Below are positions 29,995-39,535 of a stretch of 64,000 nt of DNA, piece by piece. The position numbers and the translations under genes are program-made. The notes below the pieces were generated by a model. The model saw only the letters and a list, made by a program, of their open reading frames with translations, had not been told where the DNA came from and searched no databases. Within the stretch, counting starts at the first letter, position 1; every line of letters begins with the position of its first letter. The stretch comes from Bifidobacterium saguinibicoloris (lineage in GTDB: Bacteria; Actinomycetota; Actinomycetes; Actinomycetales; Bifidobacteriaceae), in NCBI RefSeq assembly GCF_019331725.1, contig NZ_JAHBBF010000008.1:62001-126000 (forward strand), in the 5' to 3' direction.

Positions 29995-32931
29995 GTGGCG
30001 AAACCACGCGTATATGAAATTGCCAAGGCCCTTGGCGTCGACAGCAAGACCGTGCTGGAGAAGCTCAAGGATATGGGGGAGTTCGTCAAGTCCGCCTCCT
30101 CCACCGTCGAACCTCCGGTGGTTCGCAAACTGAAGAACGCCTTCGCCGACAAGGGCGAACAGGGTGGTTCCAGGCAGGGGGCCAAGCCCGGCGCCCCGAA
30201 GCCGTCGCACAACGCGCACGGACAGTCCCCGCGTCCGGCGGCGCATGCCGGCGCACCCGCGCCCACCCCGGCCCAGGCCGCCAGGCCCGCGGCGCCGTCC
30301 CCTGCTTCCGCCGCTCCCGCGGCGCACGCCGGCGAGCATCGTCCGGCCCCCGTGCCGGGCGCCCATCCGGGCCCGCGTCCCGCGCAGCCGGGACCGCGCA
30401 ACCAGTCCCAGCATGGCCAGTCCGGCCAGCGTCGCGACCGCAACGAGCGCGGTGACCGTTCCCAGGGAGCCCAGCAGGGCCATCGTCCCGGCCAGCAGGG
30501 CCAGGGCCGTCCGGGCGCACGTCCCGGCGCCCCGCGCCCGCAGGGCGAGCACCGCGGCAACCCCGGCCGTCAGGGCGCCCCGCGTCCCGGCCAGTCCGGC
30601 GGCGCCAACCCGCGTCCGGCGGCCCCCGGCCAGCAGGCGCACACCCCGGGCCCGCGTCCGGGCAACAACCCGTTCAGCCGCAAGCAGGGCATGCACACCC
30701 CCACGCCGGGTGACATCCCGCGTCCGCACCCGATGGCGCGTCCGACCGTGAACGACAGCCGCAACGGCGGCGGTCGCGGCCGTGGCGGCCGTGGCGGCTT
30801 CCGCAACGGCCGCCCGGGCCAGGGCGGCACCGGCGCTCCGCGTCCGGGCCAGTGGGGCCACAACCGTCCGGGTCAGGGCGGCGCCCAGTCCGGCGCAGGC
30901 CAGCGCGGCGGTTTCCGCGGCGGTCAGGGCGGCGGCTTCCAGGGCGGTTCCTCCGCTCCGAGCAACGGTCCCGCACGTGGCGGCGGCCGCGGTCGCGGTG
31001 GTGCCGCAGGCGCCTTCGGACGCCAGGGCGGCAAGAGCTCCAAGGCGCGTAAGAACCGTCTGGCGAAGCGCCGCGAGTACGAGGAGATCAAAGCGCCGAC
31101 CATCGGCGGCGTGCGCATCCCGCGCGGCAACGGCCAGACCATCCGCCTGCGCCAGGGCGCGTCCCTCGCGGACCTCGCGGAGAAGATCAACGTCAACGCC
31201 GCGTCCCTCGTCACCGTGCTCTTCCACCTGGGCGAGATGGCCACGGCCACGCAGTCGCTGGACGAGTCCACCTTCCAGATCCTCGGCGAGGAGATCGGCT
31301 GGAACATCCAGATCGTCTCCGCCGAAGAGGAGGACAAGGAGCTGCTCCAGCAGTTCGACATCGACCTCGACAACGAGGAGCTGCAGGAGGACGAGGACCT
31401 CGAGCCGCGTCCGCCGGTGGTCACCGTCATGGGCCATGTCGACCACGGCAAGACTCGACTGCTCGACACCATCCGCAAGACGAACGTCATCGAGGGCGAG
31501 GCCGGCGGCATCACCCAGCGCATCGGCGCCTACCAGGTGACGGTCGACCTCGACGGCGAGAAGCGCAAGATCACGTTCCTCGACACCCCGGGCCATGAGG
31601 CGTTCACCGCCATGCGTGCCCGCGGCGCCGAGCTCACCGACGTGGCGATCCTCGTGGTCGCCGCCGACGACGGCGTGATGCCGCAGACCGTCGAGGCCAT
31701 CAACCACGCGCAGGCGGCCAAGGTGCCGATCGTCGTGGCGGTCAACAAGATCGACAAGCCGGGCGCCAACCCGGAGAAGGTCCGCGGCCAGCTCACCGAG
31801 TTCGGCCTGGTGCCGGAGGAGTACGGCGGCGACACCATGTTCGTCGACATCTCCGCCAAGCAGAACATCAACGTGGACAAGCTCCTCGAAGCGGTGCTGC
31901 TCACCGCCGACGCGGACCTCGACCTCAGGGCGAACCCGAACATGGACGCCCGCGGCGCCACCATCGAGGCCAGGCTCGACAAGGGCCGCGGCGCCGTGGC
32001 CACCGTGCTCGTCCAGCAGGGCACCCTGCACGTGGGCGACGCCATCGTGGCCGGCACCTCGTACGGCCGCGTGCGCGCCATGCTCGACGAGAACGGCAAG
32101 CACATGAAGGAGGCCACCCCGTCCACGCCGGTCCAGGTGCTGGGCCTGACCTCCGTGCCCACCGCCGGCGACCTGTTCCTTGTGGCCGGCGACGACCGCA
32201 CCGCGCGTCAGATCGCCGAGAAGCGCCAGGCCACCGAGCGCGCCGCCCAGCTGGCCAAGCGCCGCAAGATCGTCTCCCTCGAGTCCCTCAAGGAGCAGTT
32301 CGCCAAGTCCGAGGTGGACATGCTCAACATCGTCATCAAGGGCGACTCCTCCGGCTCCGTCGAGGCGCTCGAGGACTCCCTGATGAAGATCGAGGTGTCC
32401 GACGAGGTCGGCATCCAGGTCATCCACCGCGGCGTCGGCGCGATCACGCAGAACGACGTCAACCTGGCCACGGTCGACAAGGCCGTCATCATCGGCTTCA
32501 ACGTGCGCCCGAACCGTCAGGTGCAGGATCTGGCCGACCGCGAGGGCGTGGAGATCAAGTACTACTCGGTCATCTACAAGGCCATCGAGGACATCGAGGC
32601 CGCCCTCAAGGGCATGCTCAAGCCGGAATACGAGGAGGTCGTCACCTCCCACTCCGAGATCCGCGAGATCTTCCGCTCCTCCAAGTTCGGCAACATCGCC
32701 GGCGTCATGGTGCAGGACGGCGAGGTCAAGCGCGGTACGAAGTGCCGTATCCTGCGCAACGGCGTCGCCACCGTCAACGACCTCGAGATCTCCTCGCTGC
32801 GTCGTTTCAAGGACGACGTGCAGTCCGTCAAGGAAGGCTACGAGGCCGGCATCAACCTCGGCTCCTTCAACGACATCGAGCTCGGCGACATCATCGAGAC
32901 CTTCGAGATGCGCGAGGTCGAACGCAAGTAG
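29995..32931 (+). CDS. infB: Translation initiation factor IF-2
   Basis: 978 aa from GTG 29995 with AAGGAG upstream. GTPase that places fMet-tRNA on the 30S subunit and drives subunit joining. Residues 1-50 are the IF2-N fold ([19 protein letters not shown]). About 55-350 are a Gly/Pro/Arg/Gln-rich disordered region, longer than in E. coli. The G domain starts at about 480 with GHVDHGKT, then DTPGHEAF and NKIDKPG. Domains II-IV follow to the end ([12 protein letters not shown]). Confidence 0.98.
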   Translation: MAKPRVYEIAKALGVDSKTVLEKLKDMGEFVKSASSTVEPPVVRKLKNAFADKGEQGGSRQGAKPGAPKPSHNAHGQSPRPAAHAGAPAPTPAQAARPAAPSPASAAPAAHAGEHRPAPVPGAHPGPRPAQPGPRNQSQHGQSGQRRDRNERGDRSQGAQQGHRPGQQGQGRPGARPGAPRPQGEHRGNPGRQGAPRPGQSGGANPRPAAPGQQAHTPGPRPGNNPFSRKQGMHTPTPGDIPRPHPMARPTVNDSRNGGGRGRGGRGGFRNGRPGQGGTGAPRPGQWGHNRPGQGGAQSGAGQRGGFRGGQGGGFQGGSSAPSNGPARGGGRGRGGAAGAFGRQGGKSSKARKNRLAKRREYEEIKAPTIGGVRIPRGNGQTIRLRQGASLADLAEKINVNAASLVTVLFHLGEMATATQSLDESTFQILGEEIGWNIQIVSAEEEDKELLQQFDIDLDNEELQEDEDLEPRPPVVTVMGHVDHGKTRLLDTIRKTNVIEGEAGGITQRIGAYQVTVDLDGEKRKITFLDTPGHEAFTAMRARGAELTDVAILVVAADDGVMPQTVEAINHAQAAKVPIVVAVNKIDKPGANPEKVRGQLTEFGLVPEEYGGDTMFVDISAKQNINVDKLLEAVLLTADADLDLRANPNMDARGATIEARLDKGRGAVATVLVQQGTLHVGDAIVAGTSYGRVRAMLDENGKHMKEATPSTPVQVLGLTSVPTAGDLFLVAGDDRTARQIAEKRQATERAAQLAKRRKIVSLESLKEQFAKSEVDMLNIVIKGDSSGSVEALEDSLMKIEVSDEVGIQVIHRGVGAITQNDVNLATVDKAVIIGFNVRPNRQVQDLADREGVEIKYYSVIYKAIEDIEAALKGMLKPEYEEVVTSHSEIREIFRSSKFGNIAGVMVQDGEVKRGTKCRILRNGVATVNDLEISSLRRFKDDVQSVKEGYEAGINLGSFNDIELGDIIETFEMREVERK

Positions 32932-32945
32932 CGCATCGGCGTGCC

Positions 32946-32971
32946 GCGTACGTCACGCACGTGACGTACGC
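32946..32971 (+). terminator. Hairpin after infB
   Basis: GCGTACGTCAC / GTGACGTACGC, a perfect 11-bp stem with a GCAC loop, 15 nt after infB. No U-tract. It may cap the infB mRNA or bind a regulator. Confidence 0.5.
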
Positions 32972-33136
32972 CGCACGCGTCATCGAACGCGACATTGCAC
33001 GCGTCATATGGCCGGCGGCCGGGACCAGACCCGTCCCGCCGGCCCGCATCATCCGCTCCCGCCGACAGTCCTCGCCAGCGGGAGCGCTTCATATCCGCAC
33101 AGATTGTTTCGGACGATTCTTTGAAAAGGACTTCCC

Positions 33137-33667
33137 ATGGCAGGAACCAACCCCCGCGCCGCGCGCATCGCGGCCCTGATCCAGCGCGTCATCGCCTCCT
33201 CCATCGAGCGTGAGCTGCATGACAAGCGCCTGATCAACATCACCATCACCGAGGTGCGCGTCACCAACGACCTGCAGATCGCCAAGGTCTACTGGACCCA
33301 GTACGGCCATCAGGGCAAGGAGGCCGGCGAACGCAAACGCGCCCAGCAGGCCCTCGACCAGGCCAAGGGCCATCTGCGTACGCTCGTCGGCCGCAAGGCC
33401 GGTCTGCGTCTGACCCCGCAGCTTCAGTTCGTGTTCGACGAGGTCCCCGGCGAGGCCCACGAGATCGAGGACATCCTCGTCATGGCCCGCAAGCGCGACG
33501 AGGAGCTCGCCAAGGCGCGCGCCAACGCCCAGTACGCCGGCGACGCCGACCCGTACAAGCATGACGACAAGCCCGCGCAGGACGCCGACGACGATGGTTT
33601 CGACGATGACGGCTTCGATGACGCCGACGACGGGTTCGGTGACGCCGAGGACTTCCGCATCGCATGA
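33137..33667 (+). CDS. rbfA: 30S ribosome-binding factor A
   Basis: 176 aa. Late 16S rRNA maturation factor with a KH-like fold; ERELHDKRLINITITEVRVTNDLQIAKVYW is the core, cited in parts. The last 45 residues are an acidic Asp-rich tail (DADDDGFDDDGFDDADDGF) beyond the usual 120-130 aa length. AAAAGGA precedes the ATG. ATGA overlap with truB. Confidence 0.96.
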   Translation: MAGTNPRAARIAALIQRVIASSIERELHDKRLINITITEVRVTNDLQIAKVYWTQYGHQGKEAGERKRAQQALDQAKGHLRTLVGRKAGLRLTPQLQFVFDEVPGEAHEIEDILVMARKRDEELAKARANAQYAGDADPYKHDDKPAQDADDDGFDDDGFDDADDGFGDAEDFRIA

Positions 33668-34812
33668 ACGACGGACTCCTGCTCGTCGACAAGCCGCAGG
33701 GCGTGACCAGCTTCGACGCGGTGGCCGCCGTCCGCGGCGCGCTGCGCACGAAGAAGGTCGGCCACGCCGGCACGCTCGACCCGATGGCCACCGGCATGCT
33801 GGTCATCGGGTTCGGCAGGGCCACGCGCCTGCTGCAGTACATCGTCGAACATGACAAGACCTACGAGGCGACGATCCGACTCGGCGCCTCCACCACCACC
33901 GACGACGCCGACGGCGCGTTCGCCGCGACCGCGGACGGCGCCGCGGCCGGATGGCTGTCCGGCGGCGCCGACGGCCTGCGTCGGGACGTCGAACGCGTCA
34001 TCGCCGAGACGTTCCTCGGCGACATCGAGCAGGTGCCGAACACCTTCTCCGCCATCAAGGTCAACGGCCAGCGCGCCTACGACCTGGCCCGCGAGGGCAA
34101 GGACGTGGCGCTCAAGGCGAGGGCCGTGCACATCGCCGGGTTCGACGTCCTCGACGTGCGTCCCGGGTACGCGTCCGCCGCGTCGCCGGCGGCGCCGCTC
34201 GAACCGGCGGGTACGACGTTCGATGGCCGGTCCGATGCCCGGTCCGACGGTCGCGTCGACGGTTCCTCCGATGCGACGGACCGTATTCCCGTCGTGGACG
34301 TCGACGTGCGGGTGAGCTGCTCGTCCGGCACGTACATCCGCGCGCTCGGCCGCGACCTCGGCACCGCGCTCGGCGTGGGAGGGTATCTCACGCGCCTGCG
34401 TCGCACCCGCGTGGGACGGTTCGCGCTGCCCGACGACCGTTCAGGCCTCGCCGTCGCCGCGGATGCGATCGTCGACGCCCACGCCGAACCAAAGACGTTC
34501 ACCAACCGCGAGGGGGAGACCGTCACCCGCAACCGGTGCGTGCTGGACACCCCGGACGGCCTGTCCGGCGAGGAACGCGGCGACTGGCTGCGCGCCCGCG
34601 CCATCGGCATGGCCGACGCGGCGCGCGGCGCCATGACCGTCATCGACATCACCGCCGACCAGGCGCGCGAGCTGCGGTTCGGCCGCCGCATCGACGGGAC
34701 GCTCGCCAAAGGCGTCCACTACGCCGCCATCGCCGGCGACGACGTCGCCGCCATCGTCGAACGGGCCAACCGCACGCAGGCCAAACCGGTCGTCGTGTTT
34801 CCCAAGGACTGA
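33664..34812 (+). CDS. truB: tRNA pseudouridine(55) synthase TruB
   Basis: 382 aa. Makes pseudouridine 55 in the T-loop of tRNAs. LLVDKPQGVTSF and the catalytic aspartate in GHAGTLDPMATGML (about residue 39) are intact. Longer than the usual 300 aa: an unconserved Asp/Ser/Arg insertion at about 180-205 and a C-terminal PUA-like region (ITADQARELRFGRRI). Translationally coupled to rbfA. Confidence 0.95.
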   Translation: MNDGLLLVDKPQGVTSFDAVAAVRGALRTKKVGHAGTLDPMATGMLVIGFGRATRLLQYIVEHDKTYEATIRLGASTTTDDADGAFAATADGAAAGWLSGGADGLRRDVERVIAETFLGDIEQVPNTFSAIKVNGQRAYDLAREGKDVALKARAVHIAGFDVLDVRPGYASAASPAAPLEPAGTTFDGRSDARSDGRVDGSSDATDRIPVVDVDVRVSCSSGTYIRALGRDLGTALGVGGYLTRLRRTRVGRFALPDDRSGLAVAADAIVDAHAEPKTFTNREGETVTRNRCVLDTPDGLSGEERGDWLRARAIGMADAARGAMTVIDITADQARELRFGRRIDGTLAKGVHYAAIAGDDVAAIVERANRTQAKPVVVFPKD

Positions 34813-34826
34813 AAGGAACGAACGCA

Positions 34827-36026
34827 ATGGCAATGAACATCACGTATCTGACCCCGGACGGGGACGGCGACGTCGCGTGGCCGTCCTTCGACAACGACAA
34901 GCGCGCCGTGGTCACGCTGGGCGCGTTCGACGGCATGCACCTGGGGCATCAGGCGGTCGTGTGCCGCGTGGTCGAGCTCGCGCACAAGCATGACGCGTTC
35001 TCCGTCGTGATCCTGTTCGACCCGCGTCCTGCGTTCGTGCACGGGTGGGCCGCCGCGCACGACGGCGCCGAACCCGGCGACGGCGTCATCGACGCGAACG
35101 CGCTCAATGGCGTGGACGATCGGCTGAGGGTGCTGGAGGAGCTCGGCGTCGAGCATGCGCTCGTCGTGCGGTACACGCTCGCCTTCGCCGCGAAATCGTA
35201 CATCTTCTTCCTCGGACAGCTCACCGGCAAGCTCGGCATGCGCACGCTCGTGCTCGGCTCCGACGCCGCGATGGGCGCTGGCCGCAAGGGCGACGTCAAG
35301 TCGATCGCGAACCTCGCCGCCGCGACCGGCGTGTTCGAACTCGACGTGGTGGACGACCGCGGCCCCGGCGAAGTGCGCATCCCGCGCGACTGGAAGCCGG
35401 AGATGCCGGAGGAGTGGGGCGAGCCCGCCGACCCGCTGGCGGGGGCCACCAAGGCGGAACGCCGCGCGTGGAGCAAGAAGCGCCAGGCCAAGGCGACCCG
35501 CGCGTGGAGCTCCAGCAACGTGCGCTACCTGCTGGGCCATGGCCGCATCAAGGACGCGAACGCGATCCTGGGACGTCCGCACGCCGTCGAAGGCATCGTC
35601 GTCCACGGCGAGGAGCGCGGCCGCACCATCGGATTCCCCACCGCGAACCTGTCCGACGAGGTCGTGGGATACCTGCCGGTCGACGGCGTGTACGCCGGCT
35701 GGCTCGTCGACGAAGGCGAAGCGGGGGAGCACGACGCCTCCGAGGCGGCCGAGACCTCCGCTTCCGCCGAGACGGCAACTGAGCCCCGCCGCTGGGCCGC
35801 CGCCATCTCCATCGGCACCAAGCCGACGTTCAGCGAGAAGACCGGCCTCAACGAGCGCGTCGTCGAGGCCTACGCGATCACCGAGGACTGGCTGGAACTC
35901 TACGGGCACAAGGTGCGTGTGGAGTTCGCCGGATTCCTGCGCCCGCAGGTGAGGTTCGACGGCGCCGACGCGCTCGCCGCCGAACTCAGGCGCAACGTCG
36001 AGGAGACCAAGCACCTCACCGCCTGA
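34827..36026 (+). CDS. ribF: Bifunctional riboflavin kinase / FAD synthetase
   Basis: 399 aa. Converts riboflavin to FMN and then FAD. The N-terminal nucleotidyltransferase has the GAFDGMHLGHQAVV motif (about 32-45). The C-terminal kinase has RGRTIGFPTANL and ends with VRFDGADALAAEL. A charged insertion at about 185-230 (PEEWGEPADPL...WSKKRQAKATRAWS) and one within the kinase explain the excess over the usual 310-330 aa. Follows truB by 14 nt. Confidence 0.95.
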   Translation: MAMNITYLTPDGDGDVAWPSFDNDKRAVVTLGAFDGMHLGHQAVVCRVVELAHKHDAFSVVILFDPRPAFVHGWAAAHDGAEPGDGVIDANALNGVDDRLRVLEELGVEHALVVRYTLAFAAKSYIFFLGQLTGKLGMRTLVLGSDAAMGAGRKGDVKSIANLAAATGVFELDVVDDRGPGEVRIPRDWKPEMPEEWGEPADPLAGATKAERRAWSKKRQAKATRAWSSSNVRYLLGHGRIKDANAILGRPHAVEGIVVHGEERGRTIGFPTANLSDEVVGYLPVDGVYAGWLVDEGEAGEHDASEAAETSASAETATEPRRWAAAISIGTKPTFSEKTGLNERVVEAYAITEDWLELYGHKVRVEFAGFLRPQVRFDGADALAAELRRNVEETKHLTA

Positions 36027-36149
36027 GCGCGGTCCCGCACCCGGGTGCATTCCGGGGTGCATCCCCGCCGCCTTCCGGCCTTCGTGACGTCCCGTCCATC
36101 CTTGTGGGGTGGGCGGGACGCCGCATATCGGCGACCCGCGTCTCCGGCA

Positions 36150-37595
36150 CTACAGCAGCACGTCGAGCGCGGCCTTGAGCGTCGTGGCCTCGACGATGCG
36201 CAGGCCGGGGATCTCGACGCGCTTGCGCAGCCTCGGCACCACGGCCGTGGTGAAGCCCAACCGTGCCGCCTCGCGCAGACGGTACTCCATCCGCGGCGCG
36301 GGCCTCACCTGTCCGGTCAGCGAGATCTCGCCGATGGCGCAGGTAGTGCGCGCGATCGGCGCGTGCTTCGCCGCGCTCGCCAACGCGGCCACGATGGCTA
36401 GGTCGCAGGACGGCTCCTTCGCGAGCCCGCCGGCGATCGTCGAGACGTACAGGTCGTTGCCCAGCAGGTTCACGTGCCCGTGACGGTACAGCACCGCCAC
36501 CAGCATGGCGATGCGGTTGGCGTCCACGCCGTTCACCGCGCGGCGCGGCGTGGGCAGCACCGAATTCGTGACCAGCGACTGGATCTCCACCGGCAGCGAC
36601 CGGTGCCCGTCCAACGTGAACGTCACGCACGTGCCCTCCACCGTCGTCTCGCCGTCGGCGTCGCCGTCACCGTCCGCGCCGCCGGGGGAGGAGAGGAACA
36701 GACCGGCCGGGTCGGTCACCTCCTCGATGCCCTCGCCGCTCATGTCGAAGCAGCCCACCTCGTCCGTGGGCCCGAACCGGTTCTTCACCGCGCGCAGCAT
36801 CCTGAGCGCGGTCTCTCCATCGCCCTCGAACTGGCACACCACGTCCACCAGATGCTCCAACGTGCGCGGGCCGGCGATCGAACCGTCCTTCGTGACGTGC
36901 CCGACCAGCAGCACCGGCACGTCCAACGTCTTGGCCACGTCGATGAGGGCGCTCGCCACCTCGCGCACCTGCGTGGAGCCTCCGGAGATGCCATCCACGT
37001 CCTGGGAGATGATGGTCTGCGCCGAATCGACGATGGCCAGCGTGGGACGCTCCCGCTCGATGAGCCCGAGCACGGTGGCCAGGTCCGTGGTGGCGGCCAG
37101 CAGCAGGTTCGGCTCCACCGCGTCGATGCGCGTGGCGCGCATCCGCACCTGCCCCTGCGACTCCTCGCCGGACACGTACAGCACGCGCCCGCCGTCCGCC
37201 GCATGGGCGCGGGCGATGTTGCCTGCCGTCTCCAGAAGCAGCGTGGACTTGCCGATGCCCGGCTCGCCGGCGACGAGCACCACCGACCCTGGCACGATGC
37301 CGCCGCCGAGCACCCTGTCGAACTCCGAGAAGCCCGTGGGCAGACGCGTCACGTCCTCGGTGCCGACCTCCGTGATCGGACGCGCCGCGCCTTCCGCCAC
37401 GACGCCGGCACGCGTATGGCCCATACGCCCCGCCGGCCCTGCGGACACGCCGCCCCGCCTCGCCGCCGCGGAGGGACGGGCCTCATGGAACTCCTCGATG
37501 GTGCCCCACTGCCCGCATTCGGGGCAGCGGCCGAACCATTTCCCGCCGCTCCAGCCGCATTCGCCGCATACATACTGCACATTCGTCTTCGCCAT
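36150..37595 (-). CDS. radA: DNA repair ATPase RadA/Sms
   Basis: 481 aa from ATG 37595. RecA-like helicase that helps branch migration and recombination repair. An N-terminal zinc finger CGECGWSGGKWFGRCPECG, Walker A GEPGIGKST (about 107-115), the RadA-specific VKNRFGPTDEVG motif and a C-terminal Lon-like domain are all present. The open frame extends to 37703, but the zinc finger starts just after ATG 37595. TACCGT lies 6 nt upstream, and the 20-bp palindrome 37624-37643 sits in its promoter region. Confidence 0.96.
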   Translation of the reverse strand: MAKTNVQYVCGECGWSGGKWFGRCPECGQWGTIEEFHEARPSAAARRGGVSAGPAGRMGHTRAGVVAEGAARPITEVGTEDVTRLPTGFSEFDRVLGGGIVPGSVVLVAGEPGIGKSTLLLETAGNIARAHAADGGRVLYVSGEESQGQVRMRATRIDAVEPNLLLAATTDLATVLGLIERERPTLAIVDSAQTIISQDVDGISGGSTQVREVASALIDVAKTLDVPVLLVGHVTKDGSIAGPRTLEHLVDVVCQFEGDGETALRMLRAVKNRFGPTDEVGCFDMSGEGIEEVTDPAGLFLSSPGGADGDGDADGETTVEGTCVTFTLDGHRSLPVEIQSLVTNSVLPTPRRAVNGVDANRIAMLVAVLYRHGHVNLLGNDLYVSTIAGGLAKEPSCDLAIVAALASAAKHAPIARTTCAIGEISLTGQVRPAPRMEYRLREAARLGFTTAVVPRLRKRVEIPGLRIVEATTLKAALDVLL

Positions 37596-37601
37596 GCCTC
37601 G

Positions 37602-37607
37602 ACGGTA
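37602..37607 (-). promoter_or_regulatory. radA -10 element
   Basis: TACCGT on the minus strand, 6 nt before the ATG, fits TANNNT for a leaderless start, although GAGG in the gap could also act as a weak Shine-Dalgarno. Confidence 0.35.
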
Positions 37608-37623
37608 CGTCCGCGAACGGACC

Positions 37624-37643
37624 ACCGGTAGATATCTACCGGT
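37624..37643. promoter_or_regulatory. 20-bp perfect palindrome, copy 2
   Basis: ACCGGTAGATATCTACCGGT lies between divergent radA and the gene at 37691, 28 bp and 47 bp from their starts. Its inner 18 bases are identical to 4071-4088. It is placed to control both genes. Confidence 0.6.
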
Positions 37644-37690
37644 TCCTCGTGCCCGTCGGCGCGTCACGCGGCTGTGCCACAATCGAAGGC

Positions 37691-38323
37691 ATGTCGAATA
37701 CACGTAGTTCCGTTCGTTCCGCGCAGCAAAGCCCCTCCCACGGCAAGCTCATCGCCGTGATCGTCGCGGCCGCCCTGGTCATCATCCTCGCCCTGCTCTC
37801 CGCCTTCGTCTGGCCGGGTTGGGCGCTGAACAAGACGGAGGCGTCGAAGCCCGCCACCTCCCAGCAGCAGACGCAGGAGCCGACCACGCCGACCATCAAG
37901 GCCACGGATCTGCCGGACGGCGCCACGGAACTGCTCAAGGCCATGCCGGACAGCGTGCTCAACTTCGCACGCACCAAGGCCGACGCCTCCACCACCTGGA
38001 ACTCGGCCACTCCCCTCGAGGAGTACACGCTCACGTACTCCACCGGCAAGAAGGGACAGGACATCACGCTCATCGTGGCCCAGTGGAGCTCCTCCGACGA
38101 CGCCACCACGCAGTACAACGCGCTCACCGGCGCCTTGGACGGCAAGAAGATCGCGTCCGGCGCGGTGAAGGTGCAGGGCGACAACACCGGCGAATACGTG
38201 GTGAAGACCGACAAGGACCAGCCCAAGCAGGGCACGGCCGTCTGGCGCAATGACACCGTGGTGTTCCAGGCCACCGGCACGAAGGACGAGCTGCAGCGCT
38301 TCTACCAGAAGTTCCCGCTGTGA
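37691..38323 (+). CDS. Membrane-anchored protein of unknown function
   Basis: 210 aa. A short cytoplasmic N-terminus, one membrane segment (LIAVIVAAALVIILALLSAFVW, about 20-41) and a Gln/Thr-rich linker lead to an extracellular domain of about 130 residues. That domain (TYSTGKKGQDITLIVAQWSS...KDELQRFYQKFPL) has no catalytic motif I recognise. Type II topology is predicted. ATG 37691 has GAAGG 4 nt upstream and a CACAAT 7 nt upstream. It shares a palindromic promoter region with radA. Confidence 0.75.
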   Translation: MSNTRSSVRSAQQSPSHGKLIAVIVAAALVIILALLSAFVWPGWALNKTEASKPATSQQQTQEPTTPTIKATDLPDGATELLKAMPDSVLNFARTKADASTTWNSATPLEEYTLTYSTGKKGQDITLIVAQWSSSDDATTQYNALTGALDGKKIASGAVKVQGDNTGEYVVKTDKDQPKQGTAVWRNDTVVFQATGTKDELQRFYQKFPL

Positions 38324-38389
38324 CGCCCGTCGTGACGCCCGTCATATGGACGTCATCGGGCCGGAACATGACGACATCGTGACGTGCCG

Positions 38390-38418
38390 GTGACATCGTC
38401 CTCAAGAGTGTGTATACT
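38390..38418 (+). promoter_or_regulatory. Promoter of the bS22 gene
   Basis: GTGACA (38390-38395), 17-bp spacer, TATACT (38413-38418), close to the sigma-70 consensus. The start codon is 45 nt downstream with GGAGG before it. Confidence 0.65.
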
Positions 38419-38463
38419 CGTGCGAGTTGCAACTTTTACGATTAATCGGAATGGAGGCTTCAG

Positions 38464-38553
38464 ATGGGTTCCGTCATCAAGAAGCGCCGCAAGCGGATGA
38501 GCAAGAAGAAGCACCGCAAACTGCTGCGTAAGACCCGCCACCAGCGCAAGTAG
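38464..38553 (+). CDS. 30S ribosomal protein bS22 (AURKAIP1/COX24 domain)
   Basis: 29 aa, read directly: MGSVIKKRRKRMSKKKHRK and a basic tail to HQRK. It matches the actinobacterial AURKAIP1/COX24-domain peptide identified as bS22 in mycobacterial 30S structures, where it lies near the decoding site. GGAGG is 7 nt upstream, and it has its own promoter and terminator, arguing for a real, well-expressed gene. It is short enough to be missed by many gene finders. Confidence 0.93.
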   Translation: MGSVIKKRRKRMSKKKHRKLLRKTRHQRK

Positions 38554-38574
38554 TCTTACCTGCACGAAGGCATG

Positions 38575-38611
38575 AAGGACCCCGCGCACCGAACCGGTGC
38601 GCGGGGTCCTT
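38575..38611 (+). terminator. Terminator of the bS22 gene
   Basis: AAGGACCCCGCGCACC / GGTGCGCGGGGTCCTT, a 16-bp perfect stem with a 5-nt loop, 21 nt after the stop. Confidence 0.85.
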
Positions 38612-38742
38612 CCATATCCGCGTCCGCCCGCGGCGTCCGGATGCCCGCGGGCGTCCCGCCGAAGACGACGAACGCCGCATCCGTACGGGACGGATGCGGC
38701 GTCCATGCGTGCGCGCCGGTGAAGGACCGGGTTATGCGCGGC

Positions 38743-39441
38743 TCACTTGTTGGAGTTGGTCAGCACGCGCGGGCCGTTCGGGTCGCCCACGATGACCGTG
38801 TCCACCATGTTGAGGAACAGGCCGTGCTCGACGACGCCCACCGTGTTGATGAGGTCCTCGGCCAGGTCGAACGGGTGCTCGATCTTCTCCAGGTGCAGGT
38901 CGACGACGTAGTTGTTCTCGTCGGTGCGCACCTCCTTGCCGTCGGCGTCGAGACGCAGCACCGGCTTGTAGCCCTTGGCCTCGAACTTCTTGATGACGTG
39001 GCCGGCGCCGAACGGGATGACCTCGACCGGCAGCGGGAACTTGCCGATGGTGTCGACGACCTTGGACTCGTCCACGATCCACACGATCTTGTCGGAGTTG
39101 GTGGCGACGATCTTCTCCCACAGGAGGGCCGCGCCGCCGCCCTTGATGCCGTTGAAGTCCTTGTCGACCTCGTCGGCGCCGTCGATGGTCACGTCGATGT
39201 GGTCCACATCGTCGATGTCGACGATCTTGATGCCGTAGCTTTCCGCCTGGGCCTGGGTGCGGCGGGACGTGGTGACGCCGGTGAACTGGAGGCCTTCCTC
39301 CTTGACGCGGCGGCCGAGCTCGTCCACGAGGAACTTGACAGTGGAACCGGTGCCGAGGCCCGCGATCATGCCGTTCTCGATGAGCTTGGCGGCCTCGATG
39401 CCGGCGGCCTTCTTCAGGGCGTCCTGCTGTGCCTTATCCAT
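38743..39441 (-). CDS. rpiA: Ribose-5-phosphate isomerase A
   Basis: 232 aa from ATG 39441 (AAAGGAAG upstream). Interconverts ribose 5-phosphate and ribulose 5-phosphate, a step that feeds the bifid shunt and nucleotide synthesis. [16 protein letters not shown], the catalytic DGADEVD (about residues 80-86) and [14 protein letters not shown] are intact. An inverted repeat lies directly upstream of the ribosome-binding site. Confidence 0.97.
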   Translation of the reverse strand: MDKAQQDALKKAAGIEAAKLIENGMIAGLGTGSTVKFLVDELGRRVKEEGLQFTGVTTSRRTQAQAESYGIKIVDIDDVDHIDVTIDGADEVDKDFNGIKGGGAALLWEKIVATNSDKIVWIVDESKVVDTIGKFPLPVEVIPFGAGHVIKKFEAKGYKPVLRLDADGKEVRTDENNYVVDLHLEKIEHPFDLAEDLINTVGVVEHGLFLNMVDTVIVGDPNGPRVLTNSNK

Positions 39442-39455
39442 GGTGCTTCCTTTCC

Positions 39456-39476
39456 GTACGGATGAAAAATCCGTAC
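39456..39476 (-). promoter_or_regulatory. Inverted repeat in rpiA leader
   Basis: GTACGGAT / ATCCGTAC, perfect 8-bp arms around GAAAA, 15 nt upstream of the rpiA ATG and just before the Shine-Dalgarno. It may be an operator or an RNA hairpin. Confidence 0.5.
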
Positions 39477-39535
39477 TTATCCTAACGCGGGTGGGCGATG
39501 CTGTGAGATGGTGTCCGCTTCTGTTCACGGCGTGT

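Noticed and set aside
29974..32652. 892-aa open frame antisense to infB
   Set aside because: Shadow of IF-2; low-complexity Ala/Leu/Asp/Val composition and no start signals.
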